Below, piece by piece: positions 53,461 to 63,069 of a stretch of DNA of 64,000 nt. Below the pieces are notes generated by a model, which saw nothing but the letters and a program-made list of their open reading frames with translations, was not told the DNA's origin and ran no database searches. Each line of letters begins with the position of its first letter. The stretch's first letter is position 1. The stretch comes from Kocuria dechangensis (lineage in GTDB: Bacteria; Actinomycetota; Actinomycetes; Actinomycetales; Micrococcaceae). The stretch is from contig NZ_BMEQ01000014.1 in NCBI RefSeq assembly GCF_014636775.1, forward strand, positions 47,286 through 111,285, in the 5' to 3' direction. The translations under genes and the position numbers were made by a program.

Positions 53461-54129
53461 ATGTGCTGCTGCTGCGGGCCCGCCGGGTACGAGCGCGTGT
53501 TCGGCCCCCGGTTCGCCCACCACCTCGCCCGCCGCTACCGGCGCCGCGGGCTCGACCGGACGACCCGCCGGATCGCGGATCTGCTCGCCGCGCAGGACAT
53601 CGCGGGCGCCGAGGTCCTGGAGATCGGCGGCGGCGTGGGCGACCTGCAGCTCGAGCTGCTGCGCCGCGGCGCGGCCCGCGCCACGAACCTCGAGCTGGTG
53701 GACTCCTACGACGCCGACGCCGCCGGGCTGGCCGCCGCCGCCGGGCTCGCGGACCGCGTGGTGCGCCGCCTGCTGGACGTCGCCGAGGAACCCGGCGCGG
53801 TCGCCGCCCACGACGTGGTGGTGCTCAACCGGGTCGTGTGCTGCTACCCCGACCACGAGCGCCTCCTGGGCGCCGCGGCCGACCACGCCCGCCGGCTGCT
53901 GGTGTTCAGCCACCCCCCGGGCGGGCGGGCCGGGCGCGCCGCGGCCGCGCTGCTGAACCTCGGCTACCGGGCCGCGCGGCTGCAGTTCCGCAACTACGCC
54001 CACTCCCCCGCCGCGATGCTCGCGGTGCTGCGCCGCCACGGCCTCGAGCCGGTGGCTGCGCTGCGGGGCCCGCTGTGGCAGGTGGTGCTCCTGGCTCGCA
54101 CCGGTCCCGGCAGCCGGCAGGACGGGTGA
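53461..54129 (+). CDS. small SAM-dependent methyltransferase
   Basis: The 222-residue protein has the class I methyltransferase fold: motif I VLEIGGGVGDLQLELLRRGA, acidic strand end NLELVDSYDA and VVVLNRVVCCYPD at motif IV. VLRRHGLEPVAALRGPLWQVVLLA closes the sheet. It starts MCCCCG, an unusual cysteine cluster that could bind metal. No ribosome binding site is seen; TATCCT ends 6 bases before the ATG, which suggests a leaderless transcript. The substrate is unknown, though the size and ending resemble ubiquinone/Mg-protoporphyrin-type small-molecule methyltransferases. Confidence 0.8.
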   Translation: MCCCCGPAGYERVFGPRFAHHLARRYRRRGLDRTTRRIADLLAAQDIAGAEVLEIGGGVGDLQLELLRRGAARATNLELVDSYDADAAGLAAAAGLADRVVRRLLDVAEEPGAVAAHDVVVLNRVVCCYPDHERLLGAAADHARRLLVFSHPPGGRAGRAAAALLNLGYRAARLQFRNYAHSPAAMLAVLRRHGLEPVAALRGPLWQVVLLARTGPGSRQDG

Positions 54130-54143
54130 CCGGCGGCCCGGCC

Positions 54144-55037
54144 TCAGCCCTGGCAGGACGGGCACCAGAACAGGCTGCGCCCCTCCAGCTCCCCCGCCGC
54201 CACGGCCGTGCCGCACCGGCGGCACGGCAGCCCCTGGCGCTTGTACACGAGGTGCGCATGCGCGGGCCACGCCTCGGCCTCGGCGACGCCGGGGCGGTCG
54301 GCGGGGTCCGTGGTGACGATCCTGCCGAGCCGCACGCCCGTGCGCATCAGCGCCACGACGTCCGCCCACAGCTCCCGCAGCGGCTCCTCGCCGAGGGAGC
54401 GGCCCGGCGCCATCGGGTCGATCCCGCGGCGGAACAGGGCCTCCGCGCGGTAGATGTTGCCCACCCCCGCCACGACGGCCTGGTCCATCAGCAGCGCGCC
54501 CACCGGGCGGCGGCTGCGGCGGACCGCCGCCACGAACGGGCCGGGGTCGGCGTGCGGGTCCAGCGGGTCCGGGCCCAGCCGCGCCCGCACGGCCTCCGCC
54601 TCGGCGCGGGTCTCGAGCACGCACACCGTGGGCCCGCGCAGGTCCGCCCAGCCCTCGTCCCCGACCAGCCGCACCCGCACCGCCCCGACCGGCGGGGGCG
54701 GGACGAGCGGGCCGCAGGAGGGGACGGCGTCGTCGTCGTGGACCTCCCGCTCCCCGATCCGGCGCGGTGCGCCGATCGAGGAGGCGCCGCGGAAGCGCTC
54801 GGTGCCGCCGAAGCTCCATGCCCCGTAGAGGCCCAGGTGCGAGCGCAGCACCCGGTCCCCGGCGAAGTCGAGGAACAGCTGCTTGCCGTGCGCGCGGGCG
54901 CCCTCCAGGACGGCCCCGTCCAGCGCCGCGGCCCCGGCCGCGAAGCGCCCCTGGGGGGAGCTCACGGCCAGGCGCTGCCCCGCGAAGCAGTCGGCGAACT
55001 GGCGGGCGAGACGGTGGATCGAGTGGCCCTCGGGCAC
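54144..55037 (-). CDS. Fpg/Nei-family DNA glycosylase
   Basis: The 297-residue enzyme removes oxidised bases and nicks the abasic site. The catalytic N-terminus is PEGHSIHRLA with Pro2 as nucleophile and Glu3, and Lys lies in ARAHGKQLFL. The helix-two-turn-helix includes VAGVGNIYRAEALF, and the zinc finger is CRRCGTAVAAGELEGRSLFWCPSCQ. PEGH and the domain details favour the Nei branch of actinobacteria over Fpg (PELPE). The GTG start directly abuts the rpiB stop codon, so the two are coupled. Confidence 0.93.
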   Translation of the reverse strand: MPEGHSIHRLARQFADCFAGQRLAVSSPQGRFAAGAAALDGAVLEGARAHGKQLFLDFAGDRVLRSHLGLYGAWSFGGTERFRGASSIGAPRRIGEREVHDDDAVPSCGPLVPPPPVGAVRVRLVGDEGWADLRGPTVCVLETRAEAEAVRARLGPDPLDPHADPGPFVAAVRRSRRPVGALLMDQAVVAGVGNIYRAEALFRRGIDPMAPGRSLGEEPLRELWADVVALMRTGVRLGRIVTTDPADRPGVAEAEAWPAHAHLVYKRQGLPCRRCGTAVAAGELEGRSLFWCPSCQG

Positions 55038-55559
55038 TCAGGCCTCCCGGGCGGCCGGGTGCTCGCGGGGGCGCAGGCCCTCCAGCTTCCCGGCGACGGC
55101 GCCGGTGGCCTCGTACTCGGCGATCTGGCCGATCCGGCGCACGTGGCGCTCGTCGCCGCTGAAGGGCTCGGCCAGGAACGCCTCGACGATCGCGAGGGCC
55201 TCCTCCCGGGAGTGCTGGCGCCCGCCCAGGGCCACGACCTGCGCGTCGTTGTGCTGGCGCGCGAGCCGCGCCGTGTCCAGGCTCCAGGCGAGGGCAGCGC
55301 GGATGCCGGCGACCTTGTTCGCGGCGATCTGCTCGCCGTTGCCGGACCCGCCGAGCACGATGCCCAGCGAGTCGAGGCCCCGCTCGCGCTCCTCCCGGAC
55401 GGCGAGCGCGGCGCTGATGCAGAACGCGGGGTAGTCGTCCAGGGCGTCGTAGGTCTCCGGGCCGTGGTCGACGAGGTCGTACCCTGCGGCGACGAGCCGC
55501 TCGACCAGGTACTGGGAGAGGTCGAGGCCGGCGTGGTCGGTGGCGATGTGGACGCGCAT
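55038..55559 (-). CDS. rpiB: ribose-5-phosphate isomerase B
   Basis: The 173-residue enzyme interconverts ribose 5-phosphate and ribulose 5-phosphate. Family features are MRVHIATDHAGLDLSQYLVERL, DYPAFC, LGGSGNGEQIAANKVAGIRAAL and RQHNDAQVVALGGRQHS with the catalytic His. The usual Cys-Gly-Thr/Ser-Gly in other RpiBs appears here as LGGSGNGE, the mycobacterial-type variant. AGGAG lies 9 bases before the ATG. It is about 20 residues longer than minimal RpiB, at the C-terminus. Confidence 0.93.
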   Translation of the reverse strand: MRVHIATDHAGLDLSQYLVERLVAAGYDLVDHGPETYDALDDYPAFCISAALAVREERERGLDSLGIVLGGSGNGEQIAANKVAGIRAALAWSLDTARLARQHNDAQVVALGGRQHSREEALAIVEAFLAEPFSGDERHVRRIGQIAEYEATGAVAGKLEGLRPREHPAAREA

Positions 55560-55757
55560 GGTCGGGAGCTCCTGGGATCGCGGGTGGGGCGGGCCCGCGG
55601 CCGCGGGCCCCTCCCAGGGTAGTGCGTCCCGGGAACCCGGGACGCCGGGTATCGGCACCTCCCGGCGGGCCGGTGACCCGGCTGTCATAATGGACGGACT
55701 CCCCGCGACCGGACCGGCCGCGGACGCCCCCTGACCCCGACGAGAGGACGGCACCCT

Positions 55758-58325
55758 GTGCCCGGAACCAACCTGACGCGCGAGGAGGCGGCCCGCCGGG
55801 CCGAGACCGTGGCGGTGGACGCCTACGACGTCGTCCTGGACCTCACCCGCGGCGAGCGGACCTTCCGGTCGACCACGACGGTGCGCTTCCGCGCGACCTC
55901 CGGCGCCTCCACGTTCGTCGACGCGATCACCGACGCGGTGCACTCCGTGGTGCTCAACGGCACGGAGCTGGACCCGGCGGAGGTCTCGGACGGGGTGCGG
56001 ATCCGGCTGCCGGAGCTCGCCGAGCAGAACGTGCTCGTGGTGGACGCCGACTGCCTCTACATGAACACCGGCGAGGGCCTGCACCGGTTCGTGGACCCGG
56101 TGGACGACGAGGTGTACCTCTACACGCAGTTCGAGGTCGCCGACACCCGGCGGATGTTCGCCGTCTTCGAGCAGCCCGACCTCAAGGCGACGTTCGCGTT
56201 CACCGTGACCGCCCCGGACCACTGGACCGTGGTCTCCACCCAGCCCACCCCGGAGCCCGTGCCCACCGGCGAGGGGACCGCCACCTGGGCGTTCTCCCCC
56301 ACCCCCGTGGTGCCCTGCTACGTCACCGCCCTCATCGCCGGGCCCTACGCGTCGGTGCACGACGAGCTCACGAGCGCCGACGGGCGCACCATCCCCCTCG
56401 GCCTGTACGCCCGGCGCTCCCTGATGGAGCACGTCGAGGCGGACGAGATGTTCGGGATCACCAAGCAGGGCTTCGAGTTCTTCGAGGCGCAGTTCGGCGT
56501 CCCGTACCCCTTCGAGAAGTACGACCAGCTGTTCGTCCCGCAGTTCAACGCGGGCGCCATGGAGAACGCCGGGGCCGTGACCTTCGTGGAGGTCTACGTC
56601 TTCCGCTCCAGGCCCACGCAGGCGCGCGTGGAGCGGCGGGCCATCACGGTCCTGCACGAGCTGGCGCACATGTGGTTCGGCGACTTCGTGACCATGCGCT
56701 GGTGGAACGACCTATGGCTCAACGAGTCCTTCGCGGAGTTCATGTCCACGCTCGCGGCCGCGGAGAACACCCGCTACCGCAACGCGTGGACCACCTTCGC
56801 GGCCGGGGAGAAGTCCTGGGGCTACGAGCAGGACCAGCTGCCCACCACGCACCCCATCAAGGCCGAGATCCGGGACCTCGAGGACGTCCTGGTCAACTTC
56901 GACGGCATCACCTACGCCAAGGGCGCCTCGGTGCTCAAGCAGCTGGTGGCGTGGGTGGGCCAGGAGCAGTTCATGGCCGGGCTCAACCGGTACTTCGCTC
57001 GGCACGCCTGGGCGAACACGGAGCTGCGGGACCTGCTGGTCCAGCTCGAGGAGGCCAGTGGGCGTGACCTCGAGGACTGGTCCGCGAAGTGGCTGGAGAC
57101 CGCCGGGGTCAACACCCTGGCCCCGGTGCTCGAGACGGACGAGGACGGGGTGATCACCGCCTTCCGCGTCCGGCAGACCGCGCCCGAGGAGCACCCCACG
57201 CTGCGCCCGCACCGCCTGGCGATCGGCTTCTACGACCACGACGGCGACCAGGGCAAGCTCGTACGCACGCACCGGGTCGAGCTCGACGTCGACGGCGCGT
57301 CCACGGAGGTGCCGGAGCTGGTGGGCCGGGAGCTGCCGGACCTCGTGCTGCTCAACGACGACGACCTCGCCTACGCGAAGATCCGCCTGGACGAGTGCTC
57401 GCTGGACACCGCCCTGACGCACCTGAAGAACTTCGAGGACACCCTGCCCCGCGCCCTCGTCCAGGCCTCCGTGTGGGACGGGGTGCACGACGGCGAGACC
57501 CCCGCCCGCCGCTACGTGGAGCTGGTGCTCGGCAACATCGCCCACGAGACCGACTCGACCGGCATCCAGGTCCTGCTCAAGCAGCTGGACACCGTGCTCG
57601 AGGGCTACGTGGCGGAGCCCGTGCGCGACGCCGTGGAGCACGACGCCGCCGACCGGCTGTGGGCCCTCACCGAGGAGGCCGCCGCCGGCTCCGACCAGCA
57701 GCTGCAGTTCCTCAAGGCCTTCGCCCGCCACGCCCGCACCGACGCGCAGCTCGGGGTGCTCGAGGAGCTCCTCGCCGGGGACCGCGCCCTGGCCGGGCTG
57801 GAGCTGGACACCGACCTGCGCTGGGCGGTCCTCACCGCCCTGTGCGCCGGCGGGCGGCGCACCGAGGCGGACGTCGAGGCCATGCTCGCCGAGGACAACA
57901 CCGAGAACGGGGCCATCGCCGCGGCCCGCGCCCGCGCCGCCGTCCCCACGGCCGAGGCCAAGGCCCGGGCGTGGCGGCAGATCGTGGTCGAGGGCTCCCT
58001 GCCCAACTCCCTCCAGGAGGCGGCCATCGACGGGTTCCGCACCACCCACGACCCCGCACTGCTGGAGCCCTACGCCGAGCAGTACTTCGCGGCCGTGCCC
58101 GGCGTGTGGCGCACCCGCACCCACGAGCTCGCCCAGCAGATCGCCACGGGCATGTTCCCCAACCTCCCGACCCGGGCGACGGTCGACGCCGCCGACGCGT
58201 TCCTGGCGCAGCTGCCCGAGGACCTGCACGGCCTGCGCCGGCTCGTGCTGGAGCGCCGGGACGCGGTGTTCCGCGCCGTGCGCGGGCAGGCCGTGGACGC
58301 GGCCTACGAGGCGGTGCGGGCATGA
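55758..58325 (+). CDS. pepN: aminopeptidase N (M1 family)
   Basis: The 855-residue cytosolic zinc metallopeptidase removes N-terminal residues from peptides. The exopeptidase motif GAMENAG lies near 266. The zinc site HELAHMW has His300, Glu301 and His304, with the third ligand Glu in LNESFAEF about 19 residues on. The N-terminal beta domain ([21 protein letters not shown]) and the C-terminal ERAP1-like helical domain complete the family length. GTG 55758 has GAGAGGA upstream. The last codon overlaps the next gene's ATG. Confidence 0.95.
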   Translation: MPGTNLTREEAARRAETVAVDAYDVVLDLTRGERTFRSTTTVRFRATSGASTFVDAITDAVHSVVLNGTELDPAEVSDGVRIRLPELAEQNVLVVDADCLYMNTGEGLHRFVDPVDDEVYLYTQFEVADTRRMFAVFEQPDLKATFAFTVTAPDHWTVVSTQPTPEPVPTGEGTATWAFSPTPVVPCYVTALIAGPYASVHDELTSADGRTIPLGLYARRSLMEHVEADEMFGITKQGFEFFEAQFGVPYPFEKYDQLFVPQFNAGAMENAGAVTFVEVYVFRSRPTQARVERRAITVLHELAHMWFGDFVTMRWWNDLWLNESFAEFMSTLAAAENTRYRNAWTTFAAGEKSWGYEQDQLPTTHPIKAEIRDLEDVLVNFDGITYAKGASVLKQLVAWVGQEQFMAGLNRYFARHAWANTELRDLLVQLEEASGRDLEDWSAKWLETAGVNTLAPVLETDEDGVITAFRVRQTAPEEHPTLRPHRLAIGFYDHDGDQGKLVRTHRVELDVDGASTEVPELVGRELPDLVLLNDDDLAYAKIRLDECSLDTALTHLKNFEDTLPRALVQASVWDGVHDGETPARRYVELVLGNIAHETDSTGIQVLLKQLDTVLEGYVAEPVRDAVEHDAADRLWALTEEAAAGSDQQLQFLKAFARHARTDAQLGVLEELLAGDRALAGLELDTDLRWAVLTALCAGGRRTEADVEAMLAEDNTENGAIAAARARAAVPTAEAKARAWRQIVVEGSLPNSLQEAAIDGFRTTHDPALLEPYAEQYFAAVPGVWRTRTHELAQQIATGMFPNLPTRATVDAADAFLAQLPEDLHGLRRLVLERRDAVFRAVRGQAVDAAYEAVRA

Positions 58326-58948
58326 GCGCGCCGCAGGGCCCGGGCACCCCGGCCACCCCCGAGCGGCCGGAGCAGACCGAGCAATCGGAGCAGACCGAGC
58401 AATCGGGGCAGCCGGGGCAGCCGGACCGGCAGGCCCCCGGGGCGCCGCGCACCGACCCGGCCGCCGCGGCCCCGCCGGGCGCCCGGTCCTTCGCGGTGGG
58501 CACGCCGCTGTCCCAGGTGCGCCGCCCCGTGCCGCAGGTCGGGGACGGGCGGGAGCAGGCCGAGGCCGGCGCCGCGGCGTCGTTCTACGACCAGGTGGGC
58601 GGGCACGAGACGTTCGTGAAGCTCGTCCACGAGTTCTACGCCCGGGTGGCCGAGGATGAGAGGTTCCGCGCGCTGTACCCGGAGGACGACCTCGGGCCGG
58701 CGGAGGAGCGGCTGCGGATGTTCCTGGAGCAGTACTGGGGCGGGCCCACCACGTACTCCGAGCAGCGGGGGCACCCCCGGCTGCGGATGCGGCACATGCC
58801 GTTCGCCGTGGACTCGTGGGCGCGGGACACCTGGCTCCGGCACATGCGCGCCGCGCTGGACACCCTCGAGCTCTCGCCGCTGCACGACGGGATCCTCTGG
58901 GACTACCTCGACCGCGCCGCCCACGCGATGATCAACCGGCCGGGCTGA
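58322..58948 (+). CDS. group II truncated haemoglobin (HbO) with long N-terminal tail
   Basis: Residues about 85-208 are a 2-on-2 globin: [62 protein letters not shown] with the proximal His, and [18 protein letters not shown] with the Trp at position G8 that defines group II. Such proteins bind oxygen or NO, often near the membrane. The first 85 residues are Pro/Gln/Glu-rich with [14 protein letters not shown] repeats and are absent from typical HbO. The ATG overlaps the pepN stop by 4 bases, an arrangement pointing to co-expression. Confidence 0.9.
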   Translation: MSAPQGPGTPATPERPEQTEQSEQTEQSGQPGQPDRQAPGAPRTDPAAAAPPGARSFAVGTPLSQVRRPVPQVGDGREQAEAGAAASFYDQVGGHETFVKLVHEFYARVAEDERFRALYPEDDLGPAEERLRMFLEQYWGGPTTYSEQRGHPRLRMRHMPFAVDSWARDTWLRHMRAALDTLELSPLHDGILWDYLDRAAHAMINRPG

Positions 58949-58968
58949 GCCGGCCGGGCCCGGCGCTC

Positions 58969-59637
58969 CTAGCGCTTGACGAGGACGTGCCCGCCGGGGG
59001 CGCTCAGGCGCACCCAGCGGCCGTTCTCGGCCACGGCCACCTGTTCGCCGGGACGCAGGAACCCCAGGGACCACGCCGCGAAGGCGGCGCCGTCGGGCAC
59101 CGGGCCCCCGGTCAGGGCGCCGGCCACGGGCTGCGCCCAGGCCGAGGAGCGGCCCCAGACCTGCGAGCGCACCGTGTCGACGACGGCGGAGCCCGCGTCC
59201 ACGGGCACGGTGCGGGCGACCTCGGCGATCCCGGCCCGGGCGGCCTCGCGCACGGTGTCCGCGGCCACGGCGCCCACCGGGGCCCAGCCGCCCAGCGGCG
59301 GGGCGATCCCGGCCCACGAGACGGTGGCGTCCATGGGCGGGAGCCCGACCTCCGCGGTGTCCTCCTCCTGCCGGGGCATCCGGTCGAGGACGGCGCCGAG
59401 GGAGACCGTGACGTCGAGCGGCTGCTCCTGGGCGAGGGCGGCCGTGCGCAGGCCCAGCACGGTGGGGGTCCGGTCGAGCAGCCCGTGGGGCTCGAGCACG
59501 CACACGTAGATGCCCAGGGCGCGGCCGCGGGACTGGAAGCGCACGGCGCCCTGGGCGTCCAGGCTCCGGGCGCGGGAGAGGAAGGTGCGCAGGTCCGCGA
59601 CGGCGCGCGGGTCGGTCAGGGCGAGGGAGCGGGCCAC
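58969..59637 (-). CDS. conserved hypothetical protein
   Basis: The 222-residue product starts at GTG 59637, almost touching the stop codon of the upstream thioesterase gene. It has no signal peptide or membrane segment. It reads as a mixed alpha/beta protein with ALTDPRAVADLRTFLSRARSLDAQGAVRF at the start and RPGEQVAVAENGRWVRLSAPGGHVLVKR at the end. Third-position GC and the tight linkage show that it is real. I recall similar unnamed proteins next to this thioesterase in other Micrococcales but cannot assign a function. Confidence 0.75.
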   Translation of the reverse strand: MARSLALTDPRAVADLRTFLSRARSLDAQGAVRFQSRGRALGIYVCVLEPHGLLDRTPTVLGLRTAALAQEQPLDVTVSLGAVLDRMPRQEEDTAEVGLPPMDATVSWAGIAPPLGGWAPVGAVAADTVREAARAGIAEVARTVPVDAGSAVVDTVRSQVWGRSSAWAQPVAGALTGGPVPDGAAFAAWSLGFLRPGEQVAVAENGRWVRLSAPGGHVLVKR

Positions 59638-59641
59638 GGCC

Positions 59642-60136
59642 TCAGGCCCCGGCCGTCGCGGGGCGGCGGGCGAAGCGGGTGGGTTCGTCCGCCCACTGCC
59701 CGAGCAGCGTCCGCTGGAGCTCGGTGAGCCGGGCCGGCCGCCCGGTGGCCCGGTCGATCTGCACGACGACGGTCTGCGCCACGGCGTAGACCCGGGAGCC
59801 GTCCTCCTCCTGCACCGCGTAGTCGAGCACGAAGCTGGACCCGCCCACGGCGGAGACCCACACCCGCACGTGGATCGGCTCGGCGCGGTACAGCAGCTGC
59901 TCCGTGTACTCGATCTCCTGGCGGCCGATCACGGTGAGCCGGTCCCCCACCTCGTCCCGGAACGAGGTCTCGCGGTCGAGGCCCCCGACCGTGCCGGCGG
60001 GGACCCGGCGCGCGGTGAGCAGGACGCGGGCGTCCTCGAGGTACTGGAGCATGGTCACGTTGTTGACGTGGCCGTAGCTGTCGATGTCGCCGAAGCGCAT
60101 CTGGATGGGGATCAGCAGCGAAGACATGTCCTCCAT
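59642..60136 (-). CDS. 4HBT-type acyl-CoA thioesterase
   Basis: The 164-residue hotdog-fold protein has the 4-hydroxybenzoyl-CoA thioesterase signature MRFGDIDSYGHVNNVTMLQYLEDARV, with the catalytic Asp and GHVNN. VWVSAVGGSSFVLDYAVQEEDG and a C-terminal LLGQW follow. It hydrolyses an acyl-CoA in the cytosol, and the chain preference is unknown. ATG 60136 is used; an ATG three codons later lies too close to GGAGG. It is divergent from tesB. Confidence 0.88.
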   Translation of the reverse strand: MEDMSSLLIPIQMRFGDIDSYGHVNNVTMLQYLEDARVLLTARRVPAGTVGGLDRETSFRDEVGDRLTVIGRQEIEYTEQLLYRAEPIHVRVWVSAVGGSSFVLDYAVQEEDGSRVYAVAQTVVVQIDRATGRPARLTELQRTLLGQWADEPTRFARRPATAGA

Positions 60137-60202
60137 CCCATCACATCCCCTCCCGCGCCGGGACGTCGCCGGGCCCGATCCGGGCTTGGCTAGAGTGAGC
60201 CC

Positions 60203-61093
60203 ATGACGTACAGCCCCATCGCGGACCCCACCCAGGCCCTGCTCGACATGCTCGACCTCGCGGACGGAGGCGGCGCCCGCACGCTCGAGGACATCTTCGT
60301 GGGCCACTCCATCTCCCCCGGCCGCGGCCGCGTCTACGGCGGGCAGGTGCTGGCGCAGGCCGCGACCGCCGCCATGCGCACCGTGGAGACGGAGCGGATC
60401 ATCCACTCCCTGCACGGCTACTTCCTCCGCCCCGGCGATGTCTCCCAGCCGATCACCTTCGGGGTCGAGCGGATCCGTGACGGCCGCTCGTTCTCCGCCC
60501 GCCGCGTGCACGCCTACCAGGAGGGCAGGGCCATCCTCTCGGCGATCGCGTCCTTCCAGGTCCCGGCCCGGGGCCTGGACCACCAGGACGAGGCGCCCCG
60601 CAACCTCCCCGACCCCGAGTCCCTGCCGACCGCCGTGGAGCTGCTGGGGCACATCGACGCCCCCGAGGCCCGGTCGGTCGCCTACGAGCGGCCCTTCGAC
60701 ATGCGCTACATCACCGAGCCGATCTACTTCACCCCGGACTCCCGGGGCGAGCCGTTCAACGCCGTGTGGATCAAGACGCTCAAGCCCCTGCCGGACGACC
60801 CGCACGTCCACCGCGCCGCCCTCGCCTACGCGAGCGACTACACCCTGCTCGAGCCGATCCTGCGGCTGCACGGCAAGACGTGGACCGAGCGGGGGATGAA
60901 CCTCGCCTCCCTCGACCACGCCATGTGGTGGCACCGGGAGGCCCGCGCCGACGAGTGGGTCCTGTACGTGCAGTCCTCCCCCAACGCGTCCTCGGCCCGC
61001 GGCCTGGGCGTGGGTCGCATGTTCACCCGCGACGGCAAGCTCATCGCCACTACTGCCCAGGAGGGCATGATGCGCTTCCCGGAGTTCCACTAG
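60203..61093 (+). CDS. tesB: acyl-CoA thioesterase II
   Basis: The 296-residue double-hotdog enzyme hydrolyses medium to long acyl-CoA. Family features are GRVYGGQVLAQAATAAMRTV, HSLHGYFLRPGD, and the catalytic Asp in the SLDHAMWWHR segment with Thr/Gln neighbours. The ending ARGLGVGRMFTRDGKLIATTAQEGMMR is typical of TesB. TAGAGT lies 6 bases before the ATG and there is no ribosome binding site, so the mRNA is probably leaderless. Confidence 0.94.
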   Translation: MTYSPIADPTQALLDMLDLADGGGARTLEDIFVGHSISPGRGRVYGGQVLAQAATAAMRTVETERIIHSLHGYFLRPGDVSQPITFGVERIRDGRSFSARRVHAYQEGRAILSAIASFQVPARGLDHQDEAPRNLPDPESLPTAVELLGHIDAPEARSVAYERPFDMRYITEPIYFTPDSRGEPFNAVWIKTLKPLPDDPHVHRAALAYASDYTLLEPILRLHGKTWTERGMNLASLDHAMWWHREARADEWVLYVQSSPNASSARGLGVGRMFTRDGKLIATTAQEGMMRFPEFH

Positions 61094-61177
61094 GGGCACC
61101 GCCGGGAGACGCCCCGGGGCGCGAGGGGTCGTGACCTGCCCCCAGCGCTGAGGGGCCGCACCCAGCGCGCTGCAACG

Positions 61178-61236
61178 CCGAGGGGGCCGGTCCTGCCGGA
61201 ACGAGCTGCTCGTTCCGGCAGGACCGGCCCCCTCGG
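61178..61236. terminator. 28-base-stem terminator between tesB and ettA
   Basis: 61178-61205 pairs perfectly with 61209-61236 around a 3-base loop, between convergent genes. It is the longest perfect stem in the window. Confidence 0.9.
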
Positions 61237-61264
61237 TGTGTCCGTGGGACGGGTCAGGACCCGG

Positions 61265-62947
61265 TCAGTCGCGGGTCAGGCGACGGTGGGTGACGCGGTG
61301 GGGACGCGCGGCGTCGGCGCCGAGGCGCTCCACCTTGTTCGCCTCGTACGACTCGAAGTTGCCCTCGAACCAGTACCACTTGTCCGGCTCCTCCTCGGTG
61401 CCCTCCCACGCGAGGATGTGGGTGGCCACCCGGTCGAGGAACCACCGGTCGTGCGAGACGACCACGGCGCAGCCCGGGAACTCGAGCAGCGCGTTCTCGA
61501 GCGAGCCCAGGGTCTCCACGTCGAGGTCGTTGGTCGGCTCGTCCAGAAGCAGGAGGTTGCCGCCCTGCTTGAGGGTCAGCGCCAGGTTCAGGCGGTTGCG
61601 CTCACCGCCGGAGAGCACCCCGGCCTTCTTCTGCTGGTCCGGGCCCTTGAACCCGAACGCGGAGACGTAGGCGCGGGACGGCATCTCGACGTTGCCCACG
61701 TTGATGTAGTCGAGCCCGTCCGAGACGACCTCCCACAGGGACTTGTTCGGGTCCAGGTTCTCGCGGTTCTGGTCCACGTAGGAGATCTTGACGGAGTCGC
61801 CGATCTTCAGCTCGCCGCCGTCGAGCGGCTCGAGGCCCACGATGGTCTTGAACAGGGTCGACTTGCCGACGCCGTTGGGCCCGATCACGCCCACGATGCC
61901 GTTGCGCGGCAGCGTGAAGGACAAGTCCTTGATGAGGGAGCGGTCCCCGAAGCCCTTGCGCAGGTTCTTCGCCTCGATCACCAGGTTGCCCAGCCGGGGT
62001 CCCGGCGGGATCTGGATCTCCTCGAAGTCGAGCTTGCGGGTCTTCTCCGCCTCGGAGGCCATCTCCTCGTAGCGGGCCAGACGGGCCTTCGACTTGGCCT
62101 GGCGGCCCTTGGCGTTGGAGCGGACCCACTCGAGCTCGTCCGCCAGGCGCTTGGCCTGCTTGGCGTCCTTCTTGCCCTGGATCTCCATGCGCTGGCGCTT
62201 GGTGTCCAGGTAGGTGGAGTAGTTGCCCTCGTACGGGTAGAGCCGGCCGCGGTCGACCTCACAGATCCACTCGGCCACGTGGTCGAGGAAGTACCGGTCG
62301 TGGGTCACGGCGAGCACGGCACCGGCGTACTCCTTGAGGTGCTGCTCGAGCCACAGCACGGACTCGGCGTCCAGGTGGTTGGTCGGCTCGTCGAGCAGCA
62401 GGAGGTCCGGCTTCTGCAGCAGGAGCTTGCACAGGGCCACCCGGCGGCGCTCGCCACCGGAGAGGACCCTCACGTCGGCGTCCGGCGGCGGGCAGCGCAG
62501 GGCGTCCATCGCCTGCTCCAGCTGGGAGTCGAGGTCCCAGGCGTTGGCGGCGTCGATGTCCTCCTGGAGCTTGCCCATCTCCTCCATGAGGGAGTCGAAG
62601 TCGGCGTCCGGCTGGGCCATCTCCTCCGAGATCTCGTTGAAGCGGTCGAGCTTGGCCTTGATCTCACCGACGCCCTCCTCGACGTTGCCGAGGACCGTCT
62701 TGTCCTCGTTCAGCGGCGGCTCCTGCAGGAGGATGCCGACGCTGTAGCCGGGGCTGAGCCGGGCGTCGCCGTTGGACGGCTGATCGAGGCCGGCCATGAT
62801 CTTCAGGATGGTGGACTTGCCCGCCCCGTTGGGTCCCACGACGCCGATCTTGGCGCCCGGGTAGAACGACATGGTGACGTCGTCCAGGATGACTTTGTCG
62901 CCCACGGTCTTGCGGGCCTTGGACATTGTGTAGATGAATTCCGCCAT
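61265..62947 (-). CDS. ettA: ABC-F translational throttle EttA
   Basis: The 560-residue protein has two ABC ATPase domains and no membrane part. The first P-loop is VVGPNGAGKSTILKI, with signature LSGGERRRVALCKLLL. The second P-loop is VIGPNGVGKSTLFKT, with LSGGERNRLNLALTLK. The linker carries the charged P-site tRNA-interacting motif (KRQRMEIQGKKDAKQAKRLADEL). EttA binds the ribosomal E site and slows initiation when ATP is low. The start MAEFIYTMSKARKTVGDKVIL is diagnostic. Confidence 0.96.
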   Translation of the reverse strand: MAEFIYTMSKARKTVGDKVILDDVTMSFYPGAKIGVVGPNGAGKSTILKIMAGLDQPSNGDARLSPGYSVGILLQEPPLNEDKTVLGNVEEGVGEIKAKLDRFNEISEEMAQPDADFDSLMEEMGKLQEDIDAANAWDLDSQLEQAMDALRCPPPDADVRVLSGGERRRVALCKLLLQKPDLLLLDEPTNHLDAESVLWLEQHLKEYAGAVLAVTHDRYFLDHVAEWICEVDRGRLYPYEGNYSTYLDTKRQRMEIQGKKDAKQAKRLADELEWVRSNAKGRQAKSKARLARYEEMASEAEKTRKLDFEEIQIPPGPRLGNLVIEAKNLRKGFGDRSLIKDLSFTLPRNGIVGVIGPNGVGKSTLFKTIVGLEPLDGGELKIGDSVKISYVDQNRENLDPNKSLWEVVSDGLDYINVGNVEMPSRAYVSAFGFKGPDQQKKAGVLSGGERNRLNLALTLKQGGNLLLLDEPTNDLDVETLGSLENALLEFPGCAVVVSHDRWFLDRVATHILAWEGTEEEPDKWYWFEGNFESYEANKVERLGADAARPHRVTHRRLTRD

Positions 62948-63069
62948 GGCCTCAAGGCTACCCCGCCCTGTGCCCGCCGGGTTGCGGGGCCGCTCGACAA
63001 TGCCCGGACACGCGCCCGGACACGCGCCGGGTGCCGCCCCGGTGCGCCGCGACCCCGTCCCCGGGCGGC

